Source: Sphingomonas naphthae
GTDB taxonomy: Bacteria > Pseudomonadota > Alphaproteobacteria > Sphingomonadales > Sphingomonadaceae
DNA: 64,000 nt
NCBI RefSeq assembly: GCF_028607085.1
Contig: NZ_CP117411.1
Span: 1,612,001-1,676,000, forward strand
Direction of reading: 5' to 3'
Within the stretch, counting starts at the first letter, position 1, and each line of letters opens with the position of its first letter. The notes under the pieces are model-generated. The model was given only the letters and a program-made list of their open reading frames with translations. It searched no databases and was not told the DNA's origin. Shown in pieces: positions 44,826-54,108 of this stretch. A program made the translations under genes and the position numbers.

Positions 44826-45179
44826 GATGGTGCCTTAGCGCGGATCGGCGCGTTGGACAGCCGTGGGCGAAGTAACCGGCATCAGAAACGTCCGCCGGGA
44901 GAGCGACTTGCAGCACAAACTGACGACGATCATGACCGCCTATCAAGCCGCTCTGGACTGGTGTTCGTATTCGCGCTGATAATCTCGCTCGGCGGGCTGA
45001 CGCCCGCCTCGCACCGGTCCGGGCGATGGCCTGGAGATCATTCTCGAAAGCAGGTTCGGCCGCATGATGGCTTATTCGCCCATCACACAGGATCGGTCAC
45101 CGTGCGGTGAAAATATCCGATGCTCCGAAGGTTGTCGGTTCGTCGAGGGGTTTGGCCGGAAGCGACGGGAGAGCGTCGT
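44826..45179. other. gene-free stretch between the K+ channel and the catabolic operon
   Basis: 354 bases. I see no supported gene: frames present have poor starts and no recognisable product. It carries the channel promoter on its left and the 3' untranslated end of the reductase operon on its right. No clear terminator hairpin was found. Confidence 0.4.
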
Positions 45180-46409
45180 TCAGTTGGCCGCCAATTCCTT
45201 GAGAACCACGCTCGTGTCGGCGAGCCGCTCGGCCGGCAATGCTACGGCGCCGACGACCAGCGCCTTGCCCTGGACGTAATCCTTGGTGGCGTTGACGCAG
45301 TCGAGCGCGATGACCTTGCCGTCCTTCAGATAGACGATCGAGAAGCTGCGGGTCGCCGGATCCCCGCGTAGCACCGCCTCGTCATGGCCGGTCGACAGGC
45401 CCACCGTCTGGAGGCGCAGATCATATTGGTTGGACCAGAACCACGGCACGGCGTGATAGGCCACCTCCTGCCCGAGAATGGTCTTGGCCGCGACGGTCGC
45501 CTGATCGTTGGCGTTCTGGACCGATTCCAGGCGGATCGGCATGTCGCCGGCGAAGGGATTGGCGTGGAGCGCGCAGTCGCCGATGGCGTAGATGTGCGGC
45601 AGGCTGGTGCGGCATTGCGCATCGACCGCGACGCCATTGCCGCCCTCGGCGCCCGCCGCCAGCAGCGGCTCGACGGCGGGGATGATGCCGATGCCGACGA
45701 TCACCATCTCGCAGGCCGGGATCTCGCCATCGGCCAGCCGCACGCCGATGACCCGGCCCTCGGCCTCCTCGATACATTCGACCTTCGCGCCCAGCCGCAC
45801 ATCGACGCCATGGGCGCGATGCTCGGCCTCGTAGAAGCGCGACAGCGGCTCGCCGGCGACGCGGGCCAGCACCCGGTCGAGCGCCTCCAATACCGTCACC
45901 TTCTTGCCGAACTTGGCCAGCACGGCGGCCGCCTCCAGCCCGATATAGCCGCCGCCGATCACGACGACGCGGGTGGTGCCGGCCAGTTCTCCGGTCATCC
46001 GATCGACATCGGCGCGGGTGCGCACGCCGTGGACGCCGATCAGGTCGTGGCCCGAGCAGGTCAGCTTGCGGGGTGAGCCGCCGGTGGCCCAGATCAGGTC
46101 GCCATAGCCGATCGTCTCGCCGTCCGCCGTCGTGATGCTCCGCGCCTCGGGATCCACCGACACGACCTTGCGGCCGAGCAGCATCGCCACCTGCCGCTCC
46201 TCCCAGAAGGCGGGCGGTCGGATCAGGATGCGCTCGAACGCCTTCTCGCCCGAGAAATAATCCTTCGACAGCGGGGGCCGCTCATAGGGCAGCTCCGGCT
46301 CGTCGCCGACGATCGCGATCGTCCCCGCGAACTTGGCCTGCCGCAGCGCCACCGCCGCTTGCGCCCCGCCATGCCCGCCACCCACGATCACCACGTCGTA
46401 TTGCGTCAT
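45180..46409 (-). CDS. NADH-dependent ferredoxin reductase of a Rieske oxygenase system
   Basis: 409-residue FAD/NAD(P)-binding reductase. FAD motif [10 protein letters not shown] at the N-terminus, [10 protein letters not shown] typical of putidaredoxin/rubredoxin reductases, second Rossmann motif [10 protein letters not shown] and C-terminal Y-A-I-G-D-C-A. Similar in type to RedA2 of the dioxin dioxygenase system. Last gene of the eight-gene operon, 4 bases after the ferredoxin. It should pass electrons from NADH to the ferredoxin serving one or both Rieske oxygenases (54814 and 58736). Confidence 0.9.
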   Translation of the reverse strand: MTQYDVVIVGGGHGGAQAAVALRQAKFAGTIAIVGDEPELPYERPPLSKDYFSGEKAFERILIRPPAFWEERQVAMLLGRKVVSVDPEARSITTADGETIGYGDLIWATGGSPRKLTCSGHDLIGVHGVRTRADVDRMTGELAGTTRVVVIGGGYIGLEAAAVLAKFGKKVTVLEALDRVLARVAGEPLSRFYEAEHRAHGVDVRLGAKVECIEEAEGRVIGVRLADGEIPACEMVIVGIGIIPAVEPLLAAGAEGGNGVAVDAQCRTSLPHIYAIGDCALHANPFAGDMPIRLESVQNANDQATVAAKTILGQEVAYHAVPWFWSNQYDLRLQTVGLSTGHDEAVLRGDPATRSFSIVYLKDGKVIALDCVNATKDYVQGKALVVGAVALPAERLADTSVVLKELAAN

Positions 46410-46413
46410 ATCC

Positions 46414-46734
46414 TCAATCCTCGGGGGCGATGCGGACCACCAGAGCGTTCAATGCCGCATCAAGCAAGATCTGGCATGACAGTCGTGAATTGGGCTGACG
46501 ATGCTCCGAACTGTCGAGCAGATCATCCTCGTCGCCACCGGCAGCTGAGTCTAGCCCGGCCGGGGCTTGTTCGATGAAGACATGGCAGGTCGCGCAGGAA
46601 CAGGAGCCGCCGCACAGCGCGACCAGTTCGTAGATTCCGGCGGCGCGGATCGCCTCCATCAGGGAGACACCGGGATCGGCGGACACGGCGACGGAGACAT
46701 TTTCCCGCGTGATGACGGTCAGATCGATCGCCAT
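46414..46734 (-). CDS. [2Fe-2S] ferredoxin, adrenodoxin/putidaredoxin type
   Basis: 106 residues. Cluster ligands C41-x5-C47-x2-C50 in [11 protein letters not shown] and C87 in S-C-Q-I-L, the vertebrate-type pattern used by Fdx3 of dioxin dioxygenase and by the dicamba demethylase ferredoxin. An extra Cys at 45 lies within the motif. Its ATG overlaps the stop of the extradiol dioxygenase gene by one base, and the reductase follows. Confidence 0.93.
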   Translation of the reverse strand: MAIDLTVITRENVSVAVSADPGVSLMEAIRAAGIYELVALCGGSCSCATCHVFIEQAPAGLDSAAGGDEDDLLDSSEHRQPNSRLSCQILLDAALNALVVRIAPED

Positions 46735-47720
46735 CAATGATGCCCGGCCGCCGGCTCGATGCCGGTCATGTAGCGGAAGTTCCAGTCGGGTTCGCGCATC
46801 AGGAAGGGCGGCAGATTGTGGACGAAATGGGCGTAAGCGAAGAGCGGGTTGAGCCATTCGCGCGGCACCCAATTGTCGTCCACCGCATCGGCATCGGCGC
46901 CGAACTCGGCCTCGCCGCCGGCGGGGCACGGGAAATAATAGAAGAGGGCTGAATCGACCCGGTGGCGCCCCAGGCCCTGATCGGAGGGCGCCCATCCTTT
47001 TCGCACCATGGCGTTCACCGCGATCATGATCTCGTCGACATCCTCCAGCGCGAAATTGGCGTGGTGGAAGCGCAGCTTGCCATCGACGCCGGGGAAGGGC
47101 GCGTCAGCGTTGAGGAACAGGATATTGTGGTGGTTGGTGGTGCCGTCGGCGCGGAGGTAATTGCCGAAGCCGGTCTGGCGATCGGTAAGGCGGAAGTTCA
47201 GCACGTCGACCATGAAGCGATAGACCTCGTCATAGTTCGGCACTGCGAACACGACATGGGTGATGAGGCGCGGGGTCGCCTGGAGGCGCCAGCGACGCGG
47301 GCGATTGAGGCGGCCGACGAGGCCCGGCGCATTGGCCGCATCGGGCGCGGCCGTGAGCGGACGGGGCACCCACAGGCGCAGCGCCATAGGCACGCCGAAC
47401 GGAGTGCCGAAGCGCACCAGATCGCCTTCGCGGGACAACGGCACGACGGCCTCCAGCCGATCGCACAGCGCGGCAAGCGCCTCGGGGCGATCGACCCCCC
47501 AGACGACCTCCTGCACCCCCTGCCCGACCACGCCGGTCGTCTGCGGCAAGGCCGGTGAGCCGAGCGGATGGATCTCCACCTCCGCGCCGTTGACGAGGCC
47601 GAAGCGCGAGGAGGCCACGTCGGCATGCAATTCCTTCAGCCCGAAATCGCGGAAGAAGCGGGTCGATTCCGCCAGATCCTCGACCCCATATACCAGCCGC
47701 TCGATGCCGATGATGGCCAT
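46734..47720 (-). CDS. two-domain VOC extradiol (catechol 2,3-dioxygenase-like) ring-cleavage enzyme
   Basis: 328 residues, two VOC modules: an N-terminal domain without metal ligands (about 4-115) and a catalytic C-terminal one (about 148-310). Metal-ligand candidates are His in L-I-T-H-V-V-F, His in R-F-H-H-A-N-F and Glu in G-E-A-E-F-G, the His-His-Glu order of type I extradiol dioxygenases. Distant from well-known BphC or XylE by eye, so the ring substrate is open. GGAG precedes the ATG. It belongs to the eight-gene operon. Confidence 0.8.
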   Translation of the reverse strand: MAIIGIERLVYGVEDLAESTRFFRDFGLKELHADVASSRFGLVNGAEVEIHPLGSPALPQTTGVVGQGVQEVVWGVDRPEALAALCDRLEAVVPLSREGDLVRFGTPFGVPMALRLWVPRPLTAAPDAANAPGLVGRLNRPRRWRLQATPRLITHVVFAVPNYDEVYRFMVDVLNFRLTDRQTGFGNYLRADGTTNHHNILFLNADAPFPGVDGKLRFHHANFALEDVDEIMIAVNAMVRKGWAPSDQGLGRHRVDSALFYYFPCPAGGEAEFGADADAVDDNWVPREWLNPLFAYAHFVHNLPPFLMREPDWNFRYMTGIEPAAGHH

Positions 47721-47750
47721 CCTCTTTCTCCGATCGATCCGTTTTATGGT

Positions 47751-48542
47751 TCAGGCAGTGGCGACGTCGCCCGGCCCGCCGTAAGCGAGCCAGCCACCGT
47801 CCACCGGCAGGTTGGCGCCGCTGATATAGGCGCTGAGATCGGACAGGAGGTAGGCGGCGGCATGGGCCACGTCCTCCACCCGGCCGATCCGCCCCATCGG
47901 CGTGCGCCGCTCCAGTCGCGCGATGTCAATCTTGCCCTCCGCCGCCAGCCGCTCGATCATGGGCGTGGCGATGTAGGTGGGCGCGATGGCGTTGACCCGC
48001 ACACCGCGCGCGGCCCACTCGCAGGTAAGCGTGCGCGCGAGATGGGCTATCGCGGCCTTGGCCGGGCCGTAGGCATGACGGCGCGGGATACCGCCGACGC
48101 CGTTGACCGACGACACCAGCACGATTGAGCCCGCCCCCTGCGCCACCATCGCCCGCCCCGCCGCCCGCGCGACGAGGAAGCTGCCGCGCAGATGCACGTC
48201 CACCGTCCGTTGCCAGGCGTCGATCGGAACATCGAGTGCGAGCTGGACCGGATCGGCGATGCCCGCCGAGTTGAACACGCCATCGATCCCGCCAAGCGCG
48301 GCCACCATGCGATCGACGCTAGCGTCGCATTGCGCCTCATCGACCACGTCGAGCCCGGCGCGGCGCTCTTCGGTCAGATCGGGCCATGCGGCGGCGAGCG
48401 CGTCGGCATCGCGATCGGTGACGAAGACCGAAGCGCCGAAATCCACGAAGGCCCGCGCCGCGCCGAGGCCGATGCCGCTTGCGGCCCCGGTGACCAGAAT
48501 GCGCTTGCCGGCGAGCAGGGGCAGGGTGGCGAGGCCGCTCAC
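47751..48542 (-). CDS. short-chain dehydrogenase, candidate cis-dihydrodiol dehydrogenase
   Basis: 263 residues, classical SDR: T-G-A-A-S-G-I-G cofactor loop (about 18-25), D-R-D for NAD preference at the second strand, N-S-A-G, catalytic Ser in L-V-S-S-V-N and Y-x3-K in A-Y-G-P-A-K. The C-terminal P-V-D-G-G-W is usual. GTG start overlapping the SMP-30 stop by 4 bases (GTGA) fixes the start. With a ring-hydroxylating dioxygenase in the locus, a diol dehydrogenase role is the simplest inference. Confidence 0.85.
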   Translation of the reverse strand: MSGLATLPLLAGKRILVTGAASGIGLGAARAFVDFGASVFVTDRDADALAAAWPDLTEERRAGLDVVDEAQCDASVDRMVAALGGIDGVFNSAGIADPVQLALDVPIDAWQRTVDVHLRGSFLVARAAGRAMVAQGAGSIVLVSSVNGVGGIPRRHAYGPAKAAIAHLARTLTCEWAARGVRVNAIAPTYIATPMIERLAAEGKIDIARLERRTPMGRIGRVEDVAHAAAYLLSDLSAYISGANLPVDGGWLAYGGPGDVATA

Positions 48543-49576
48543 CAATGCACCATGGGCAGGCCAGCGACGGGGCTGGCGAAGGCCGGGATGCGGGTTGCGC
48601 GGAGGCCGCCAAGATAGGCGGTGCACAGGTCCGGTCCGCCGAAGGTGACGCTGGCGAGCCAGGGACAGATTGTGCCGCCGGAGAGCATCAGCGTGTCGAA
48701 CGGCACCGGCGCGCCGGTGGCGAATGCCGCCTCCAGAGCCGTCGTGCCCGCCGGATCGCCGTCGTCGAGCAGGGTCAGCACGTCGCCCTCAGGCGTGAGC
48801 GCGATCAGGCGATCGGCGAAGATCATCGTCGCCCAGAGGTTGCCATAGGCATCGAAGGTGATGCCATCGATCATGCCGGTGCCGAGCGAGGCCGGGCCGT
48901 AGATTTCGCGATCGATGAGCGCGCCGTCCGCTGCGACCCGGAAGCGGGTCACCCGGCGTGCGGTCGTCTCGGCGACGTAGAGCCATTCCTCCGCTGCGTC
49001 GAAACGGATCTCGTTGGCGAAGTGCAGCCCGTCCGCCACGATACGCGGGCCGCGTTCGTCGAGCAAGATGATGCAGCCGTCCGCCAGCCCCTGCCGGATC
49101 GCGTCGCTCCACGGGTTCACCATCGTCGAAACGGTGATCCAGATGCGGTCACGGCGATCGCGCAGGACGAAATTCACCTTGCCCATCGGCCGGCCTTCGA
49201 TCCGGTCGAGGATCACCCGCGTCTCGCCGCTGCGGGTCATCCGCTCCAGCCGATCGGTGCCGAAATTGGAAATGAGGATGTCGCCGTTCGCGGCGAAGGC
49301 GAGACCGTTGGGGAGCGTGCCGGTCAGCAGGCTGTCCGCCGCCGAGGCCGACAGGTCGAAATGCGGGTCCGGCGCCTGAGTGACGAGCGTCTGCGTGTCG
49401 TCCGGGTCAATCCGCACCACCCCGCCGCGCGCGTCGGCGCTCCACAGCGTCCCGTCACGCTCGGCGAGGATGCATTCGGGGCGTTGCAGATCGATGCCGA
49501 CCATGCGGATCGCGGCGGGATCGACCTGGAAGCCGGCCAGCGGGTTCGGCCCCCGCCCTTCGCGCAGGAGGGTCAT
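48539..49576 (-). CDS. SMP-30/gluconolactonase-family lactonase
   Basis: 345 residues, six-bladed propeller. Metal-site candidates are Glu in P-E-C-I-L, Asn in L-P-N-G-L, Asn in F-A-N-E-I and Asp in M-I-D-G-I-T, the standard SMP-30 set. Such enzymes open sugar and other lactones with a divalent metal. Overlaps both neighbours by 4 bases (ATGA and GTGA), so it is tightly coupled in the operon. It probably hydrolyses a lactone intermediate. Confidence 0.85.
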   Translation of the reverse strand: MTLLREGRGPNPLAGFQVDPAAIRMVGIDLQRPECILAERDGTLWSADARGGVVRIDPDDTQTLVTQAPDPHFDLSASAADSLLTGTLPNGLAFAANGDILISNFGTDRLERMTRSGETRVILDRIEGRPMGKVNFVLRDRRDRIWITVSTMVNPWSDAIRQGLADGCIILLDERGPRIVADGLHFANEIRFDAAEEWLYVAETTARRVTRFRVAADGALIDREIYGPASLGTGMIDGITFDAYGNLWATMIFADRLIALTPEGDVLTLLDDGDPAGTTALEAAFATGAPVPFDTLMLSGGTICPWLASVTFGGPDLCTAYLGGLRATRIPAFASPVAGLPMVHW

Positions 49577-50724
49577 GCCGCCATTCGGGCGAAGCGATCG
49601 GCCAGCCAGTCGCCGATGAAATTCTGGACCGGCTCCATATTGTCGGCGCCGCAATGCTCGATACCACCCTCGGCGGGGGTGAAGACCTTCAGCTCGCGAT
49701 CGGGGCTGTTGACCGCCTGCTCATAGCTCTGCTCGGCATATTTGAGCGGGATCTGGCGATCGTTGCCACCATGCGTCACAAGGAAGGGTACGCGGATGTT
49801 CTGGAGGTGGCCGTTGAGGTTCACCTTGTCCATCAGCGCCATGAAGCTCGCCATGTCGGGCTGGCCCCAGACCCACATCACATGGTCCCAATAATGGGGC
49901 ACCGGCATGTCGCCCTCGCGCTGGAGCCGGGCCTTCTGGTGCCCGCCCCAATCGTGGTTGCCGCCCCAGACCGCGCCGATCGCGAAGCGGGGTTCGTAGG
50001 CGAGCGCGCGCGGGGCGTAATAGCCGCCCATCGACCAGCCCATCATGCCGATCCGCTTGCAGTCGACGTCGGCGCGGGTTTCGAGATAATCGACGGCCGC
50101 GCCCGCCCAGCGTTCGGTATCGTGGATCGCGGTGAGGCCATCGAGGCGCAGCGCCTCGCCGACGCCGGGCTGGTCGATCAGCAGGGTCGAAATGCCGCGT
50201 TTGGCGAAGCGGTCGCGCAGCGCCAGCAGTACCATCTCCTTGGTGCTGTCGAGCCCGTTGCAGAAGATCATGCAGGGGCGCGGGCCGTCTCCACGGCCGG
50301 GCACGAAGGTGGCCGCGAGGTGCGCGCCCTCATAGGGAAAGGTCACGCGGGCAGCGCCGAGATCGCTCGTCCGGTAGAAGGCTTCGACCGTGTCGAGCAT
50401 CGTCCGGTACATCGCCTTGCGCGGGCCGAAGTCACGGCTCTGCATCCGTTCGGCGGTGATATAATAAGCGGCGGCGCGGGCATATTTTTCGGCGGCGCTG
50501 ATCGGATGGCCGGCAGCCTCATCGGCCTCGGCCAGCCCGCGCACCCGATCGGCGAGCGCGCCCCAGGCGTCGAAGAAGGCTTCGGTGCCCTCATCGGGGT
50601 TGGCGCTGGCGACGGCGCGGACCTTGTCGTTGGCGGGATCGATCTCGCCCATCACCCCGCCCATGTTGAGGCAGATGTTGACCGAGAGATTCCAGACGTA
50701 ATTGCCGGGGAAGGGTTCGTACAT
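49573..50724 (-). CDS. alpha/beta hydrolase, dihydroxypseudooxynicotine hydrolase-like (C-C or ester hydrolase)
   Basis: 383 residues with an all-helical N-terminal domain of about 140 residues before the hydrolase core, an architecture of 2,6-dihydroxypseudooxynicotine hydrolase and FrsA-like proteins. Nucleophile Ser in G-W-S-M-G-G, acid in G-G-N-D-R-Q-I-P, and base His in G-I-E-H-C-G-A-D. In that family the enzyme cleaves a C-C bond of a diketone-like substrate. In this locus it could act on the ring-fission product (inference). GAGGAG precedes the ATG at 50724. Confidence 0.8.
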   Translation of the reverse strand: MYEPFPGNYVWNLSVNICLNMGGVMGEIDPANDKVRAVASANPDEGTEAFFDAWGALADRVRGLAEADEAAGHPISAAEKYARAAAYYITAERMQSRDFGPRKAMYRTMLDTVEAFYRTSDLGAARVTFPYEGAHLAATFVPGRGDGPRPCMIFCNGLDSTKEMVLLALRDRFAKRGISTLLIDQPGVGEALRLDGLTAIHDTERWAGAAVDYLETRADVDCKRIGMMGWSMGGYYAPRALAYEPRFAIGAVWGGNHDWGGHQKARLQREGDMPVPHYWDHVMWVWGQPDMASFMALMDKVNLNGHLQNIRVPFLVTHGGNDRQIPLKYAEQSYEQAVNSPDRELKVFTPAEGGIEHCGADNMEPVQNFIGDWLADRFARMAA

Positions 50725-50747
50725 GGTGGGGCCGCTCCTCTTGGCGG

Positions 50748-51674
50748 TCAGAATTCGACGCGGTCGCCGCCCTTGAGGCCGAGCATGCCGCGCGCTTCGT
50801 CCGGGGTGGCGGGCTCGTGGCCCATCTCCTTCAGGATGCGGACGATCTTGGCGACCTGCTCGGCGTTGGAGGCAGCGAGCTTGCCGCGCTCGATGAACAG
50901 GCTGTCCTCGAGCCCGACCCGGACATGGCCGCCGAGCAGCGCCGCCTGCGTCAAGAACGGCATCTGGTGCCGCCCGGCCGCCAGCACCGACCACTGATAT
51001 GCGCCGCGCCCGAACAGCCGGTCGGCCGTCTCCTTCATCACGAAGAGATTTTCGAGATCGGCGCCGATGCCGCCCAGGATACCGAAGATCATCTGGACAA
51101 AGAAGGGCGGCTTCACGAGGCCGCGATCGACGAAATGGGCGAGGTTGTAGAGGTGGCCCAGATCGTAGCATTCATGCTCGAACTTAGTGCCGCTCTGCGA
51201 CATCACGGTCAGGATCGTATTGATGTCGCGGAAAGTGTTGCGGAAGATGTAATCGTCAGAATTGACGACATAATCCTTCTCCCAATCATGCTTCCACGTC
51301 CCGATCCGCTTGGCGGCGGGGAAGAAGGCGAAGTTGAGCGAACCCATGTTGAGCGAGCATAGCTCCGGCGCGAACTGCTTCGCGGCGGCAAGCCGCTCGG
51401 TGACGGTCATCGTCGCGCTGCCGCCGGTGGTGATGTTGACGACGGCGTCGGTGCGCTGACGGATCACCGGCAGGAACCGGCCGTAGATGTCGGGATCGCC
51501 GGTCGGGCGCCCGTCCTCGGGCATACGGGCGTGGAGGTGGAGGATGGCGGCGCCCGCTTCGGCGGCGTCGATCGACTGTTCAGTAATCTCCTCCGGCGTG
51601 ATAGGCAGCGCATCCGACATGGTGGGCGTGTGCGCCGATCCGGTGACGGCGCAGCTGATGATGACCTTGGCCAT
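50748..51674 (-). CDS. beta-keto acid cleavage enzyme (BKACE, DUF849)
   Basis: 308-residue TIM barrel of the 3-keto-5-aminohexanoate cleavage family. These enzymes condense a beta-keto acid with acetyl-CoA and release acetoacetate plus a new CoA ester. Zinc-site marks: H-L-H-A-R near the N-terminus, N-I-T-T-G-G, the central C-S-L-N-M-G-S-L-N-F and the C-terminal G-G-H-V-R-V-G-L-E-D. All look intact. It starts one base after the dehydrogenase stop, so the two probably act in sequence. Which keto acid is used cannot be read from sequence. Confidence 0.9.
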   Translation of the reverse strand: MAKVIISCAVTGSAHTPTMSDALPITPEEITEQSIDAAEAGAAILHLHARMPEDGRPTGDPDIYGRFLPVIRQRTDAVVNITTGGSATMTVTERLAAAKQFAPELCSLNMGSLNFAFFPAAKRIGTWKHDWEKDYVVNSDDYIFRNTFRDINTILTVMSQSGTKFEHECYDLGHLYNLAHFVDRGLVKPPFFVQMIFGILGGIGADLENLFVMKETADRLFGRGAYQWSVLAAGRHQMPFLTQAALLGGHVRVGLEDSLFIERGKLAASNAEQVAKIVRILKEMGHEPATPDEARGMLGLKGGDRVEF

Positions 51675-51675
51675 G

Positions 51676-52488
51676 TCAGGCGGCTCCACCGATGCGGGGG
51701 AGGATATCGGGCAACATCTGCTGGGTGAGCGCCGCCGCCGGGATCGCCACCCCGACATCGTGGCCGAGCGTGATGGCGGCCTTCAGATCCTTGTAGAAGA
51801 TCGGCGTGGCGCGGGGATGGAGATCGAGTTCGGGCCACATATCCCCGGCGCGGCTCTGCGCGAAGCCGGCGCTGAACACCGCCAGCAAAGCCTCCCGCGA
51901 AACGCCCGCCGCCTCGCCCAGCCGCAGACCTTCCGAGACGGCGATCATGTTGACGCAGCAGACGAGCTGGTGGGCGATCTTGGCGGCGGTAGCGGTGCCG
52001 ACGGCGCCAGTCAGCGTGATCGACTGGCCGGAGGTGCGGAACACGGGCAGGCAGGCCGCGACCGCCGCCTCGTCGCCGCCGACCATATAGGCCATCGTCT
52101 TTTCCTCGGCGCCCTTAGCGCTGCCGCTGACCGGCGCATCGACCAGCACGGCGCCGTGGCGGCCGGCGAGGTCGGCGGCGGCGGCGATCGTGTCGGGCAG
52201 GACGGTGCTGTGGATGACGACGATCTTGCCGCTGCAGTCGCAGGGGAACACGCCTCCCTCCCCGCCCAGCACGTCGAGCACCTGTGCGTCGTTCACCACG
52301 CAGAGGATGACGAGGTCGCTGGCGGCGGCCACTTCGGCAGGCGTCGCAGCGGCGGTGGCGCCGGCCCCGGCCAGCTCGGTCATCGGCTCGGGGCGGACAT
52401 CGTACACGGTCAGCGGATAGCCGGCCTCGACGATGTTGCGCGCCAGCGGCTTTCCCTGGAACCCAAGCCCGATGAACCCCACTCTCAT
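51676..52488 (-). CDS. beta-hydroxyacid dehydrogenase (3-hydroxyisobutyrate dehydrogenase family)
   Basis: 270 residues. Rossmann motif G-F-I-G-L-G-F-Q-G at the N-terminus, substrate loop D-A-P-V-S-G-S-A-K-G-A-E and catalytic Lys in T-A-A-K-I-A-H-Q-L-V. First gene of the eight-gene leftward operon, with GGAG 8 bases upstream. Such enzymes oxidise 3-hydroxy acids to 3-keto acids or semialdehydes; next to a BKACE this suggests it produces the beta-keto acid that BKACE then cleaves (inference). Confidence 0.88.
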   Translation of the reverse strand: MRVGFIGLGFQGKPLARNIVEAGYPLTVYDVRPEPMTELAGAGATAAATPAEVAAASDLVILCVVNDAQVLDVLGGEGGVFPCDCSGKIVVIHSTVLPDTIAAAADLAGRHGAVLVDAPVSGSAKGAEEKTMAYMVGGDEAAVAACLPVFRTSGQSITLTGAVGTATAAKIAHQLVCCVNMIAVSEGLRLGEAAGVSREALLAVFSAGFAQSRAGDMWPELDLHPRATPIFYKDLKAAITLGHDVGVAIPAAALTQQMLPDILPRIGGAA

Positions 52489-52719
52489 ACGCCCTGCTCC
52501 CGTCTCTTTCTTGCGGCTGTTTCGCCGGAGATGGAGGAGAGCTAACGAGGGGGCGGATGGCCCGGAAATCTTTTGGGCTGATACCAGCGATCCGCAGCTC
52601 GGATGACGCCGTCGATCCCGACCAGCTATCCAAACCATCACGACAAATGATTACGCCGCCCCGCCGGCCGCCATTAGCCTCCCCTCACGCCCTCCGCGCC
52701 GCGATGGAGGCGCCAGAGA

Positions 52720-54108
52720 ATGAGAGAGGGTGACTTGCAGACACAGCCCGCGACGGACGTCGGCACACGGACCAGCCTGTGGGTGCTGCTCCTGATGACG
52801 CTCACCTACACATCGAGCTTCATGGATCGCACGATCCTCTCGATCATACAGAATCCGATCAAGGAGGAACTGGGCCTCAGCGACACACAACTCGGCCTGC
52901 TCGGCGGGTTTGCGTTCGCCATCTTCTATTCGACCCTCGGCATTCCCATCGCGCGGTTGGCGGAGCAGGTCGACCGGCGCTGGCTCATCAGCGTGTCGCT
53001 CACGATCTGGTCGGCAGCGACGGCGATGAGCGGGCTGGCACGCGGCTTCGCGAGCCTCTTCCTGCTGCGGGTCGCGGTCGGCGTGGGCGAAGCCGGGGCC
53101 AGCCCGCCGGCCCATTCGCTCATCACCGATTTCTTCCCGCCCCACCGGCGCGGCACAGCCTTTTCCATCTATTCGCTGGGCGTGTCGGCGGGCGTGCTGA
53201 TCGGCGCGACCGGGGGTGGCTATGTCGCGCAGACCTATGGCTGGCGGATGACCTTCGCGGTGTTCGGCATTCCCGGGCTGCTGCTCGCCATCCTGATCCC
53301 GCTCACCATCCGCGAGCCCGCGCGCGGCAGGCTCGATCCTGGCCAACCGGTCGAGGCGGCGCCGCCCAGCTTCGCGGCGGTGCTGCGGCAGTTCCGGGCG
53401 AAACGCGCGCTGTTCCACTGTGTCGCGGGGGCCAGCATCGCCGCCTTCGGCTCCTATTCGATCCTGACCTTCGCGGCGCCCTTCTTCATCCGCGTCTACG
53501 GCGCCACTTTGTCCGAAGCGGGGCTGTTCCTGGGGCTGACGAGCGGCGTGTCGGCGGGCATCGGCATCTTCCTGTCAGGCATCGTTACCGACCGGCTGGG
53601 CTCGCGCGACCGGCGCTGGGCGGTATGGGTGCCCGCGATCGGCCTGCTGCTGGCGACGCCGGGCTACATCATGGGCTTCCTTGCGCCCACCCAAGCCCTC
53701 GCGATGACAATCCTGCTCGTACCGCCGGCACTGCAATATCTCTACATGGGGCCTACCTTCGGGCTGATGCATAATATGGTGACGCCCCGGATGCGGGCGA
53801 CGGCGACAGCGCTGCTCTATCTCGCGGTCAACCTGTTCGGCATGGGCCTGGGGCCGACCCTGACGGGATTCCTCAGCGACCGGCTGGCGGCGGCCCACTT
53901 CACGGGCGGCGACTATGCCGTGCAATGCGCGGGCGGCAAGGCGACGCAAGCGGCGCTCGACACGCTCTGCCGCGCCGCCTCGGCGGAGGGGGTGCGCTGG
54001 TCGCTGATCCTGGCGACGAGCGCCTTCCTTTGGGCCGCCATCCACTATCTGATCGCCGCCCGCACCTTGAGGGCGGATCTCGGCCAAACGGACCCCGCGC
54101 GCCAATGA
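52720..54108 (+). CDS. MFS transporter, spinster-like
   Basis: 462 residues, 12 membrane helices. MFS motif A is seen after helix 2 as I-P-I-A-R-L-A-E-Q-V-D-R-R and again in the second half as S-G-I-V-T-D-R-L-G-S-R-D. S-S-F-M-D-R-T-I-L at helix 1 is typical of the spinster-type carriers often found in sphingomonad aromatic loci. It diverges from the eight-gene operon (231-base gap) and overlaps the GST gene by 4 bases. Probably imports the aromatic substrate or exports an intermediate. Confidence 0.88.
   Translation: MREGDLQTQPATDVGTRTSLWVLLLMTLTYTSSFMDRTILSIIQNPIKEELGLSDTQLGLLGGFAFAIFYSTLGIPIARLAEQVDRRWLISVSLTIWSAATAMSGLARGFASLFLLRVAVGVGEAGASPPAHSLITDFFPPHRRGTAFSIYSLGVSAGVLIGATGGGYVAQTYGWRMTFAVFGIPGLLLAILIPLTIREPARGRLDPGQPVEAAPPSFAAVLRQFRAKRALFHCVAGASIAAFGSYSILTFAAPFFIRVYGATLSEAGLFLGLTSGVSAGIGIFLSGIVTDRLGSRDRRWAVWVPAIGLLLATPGYIMGFLAPTQALAMTILLVPPALQYLYMGPTFGLMHNMVTPRMRATATALLYLAVNLFGMGLGPTLTGFLSDRLAAAHFTGGDYAVQCAGGKATQAALDTLCRAASAEGVRWSLILATSAFLWAAIHYLIAARTLRADLGQTDPARQ

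Noticed and set aside
44853-45110. 85-codon plus-strand frame between the K+ channel and reductase genes
   Set aside because: No usable ribosome site and no protein-like pattern.
52590-52604. ATCCG-N5-CGGAT dyad between the two divergent catabolic transcripts
   Set aside because: Five-base arms in GC-rich DNA are likely by chance and no second copy supports an operator.
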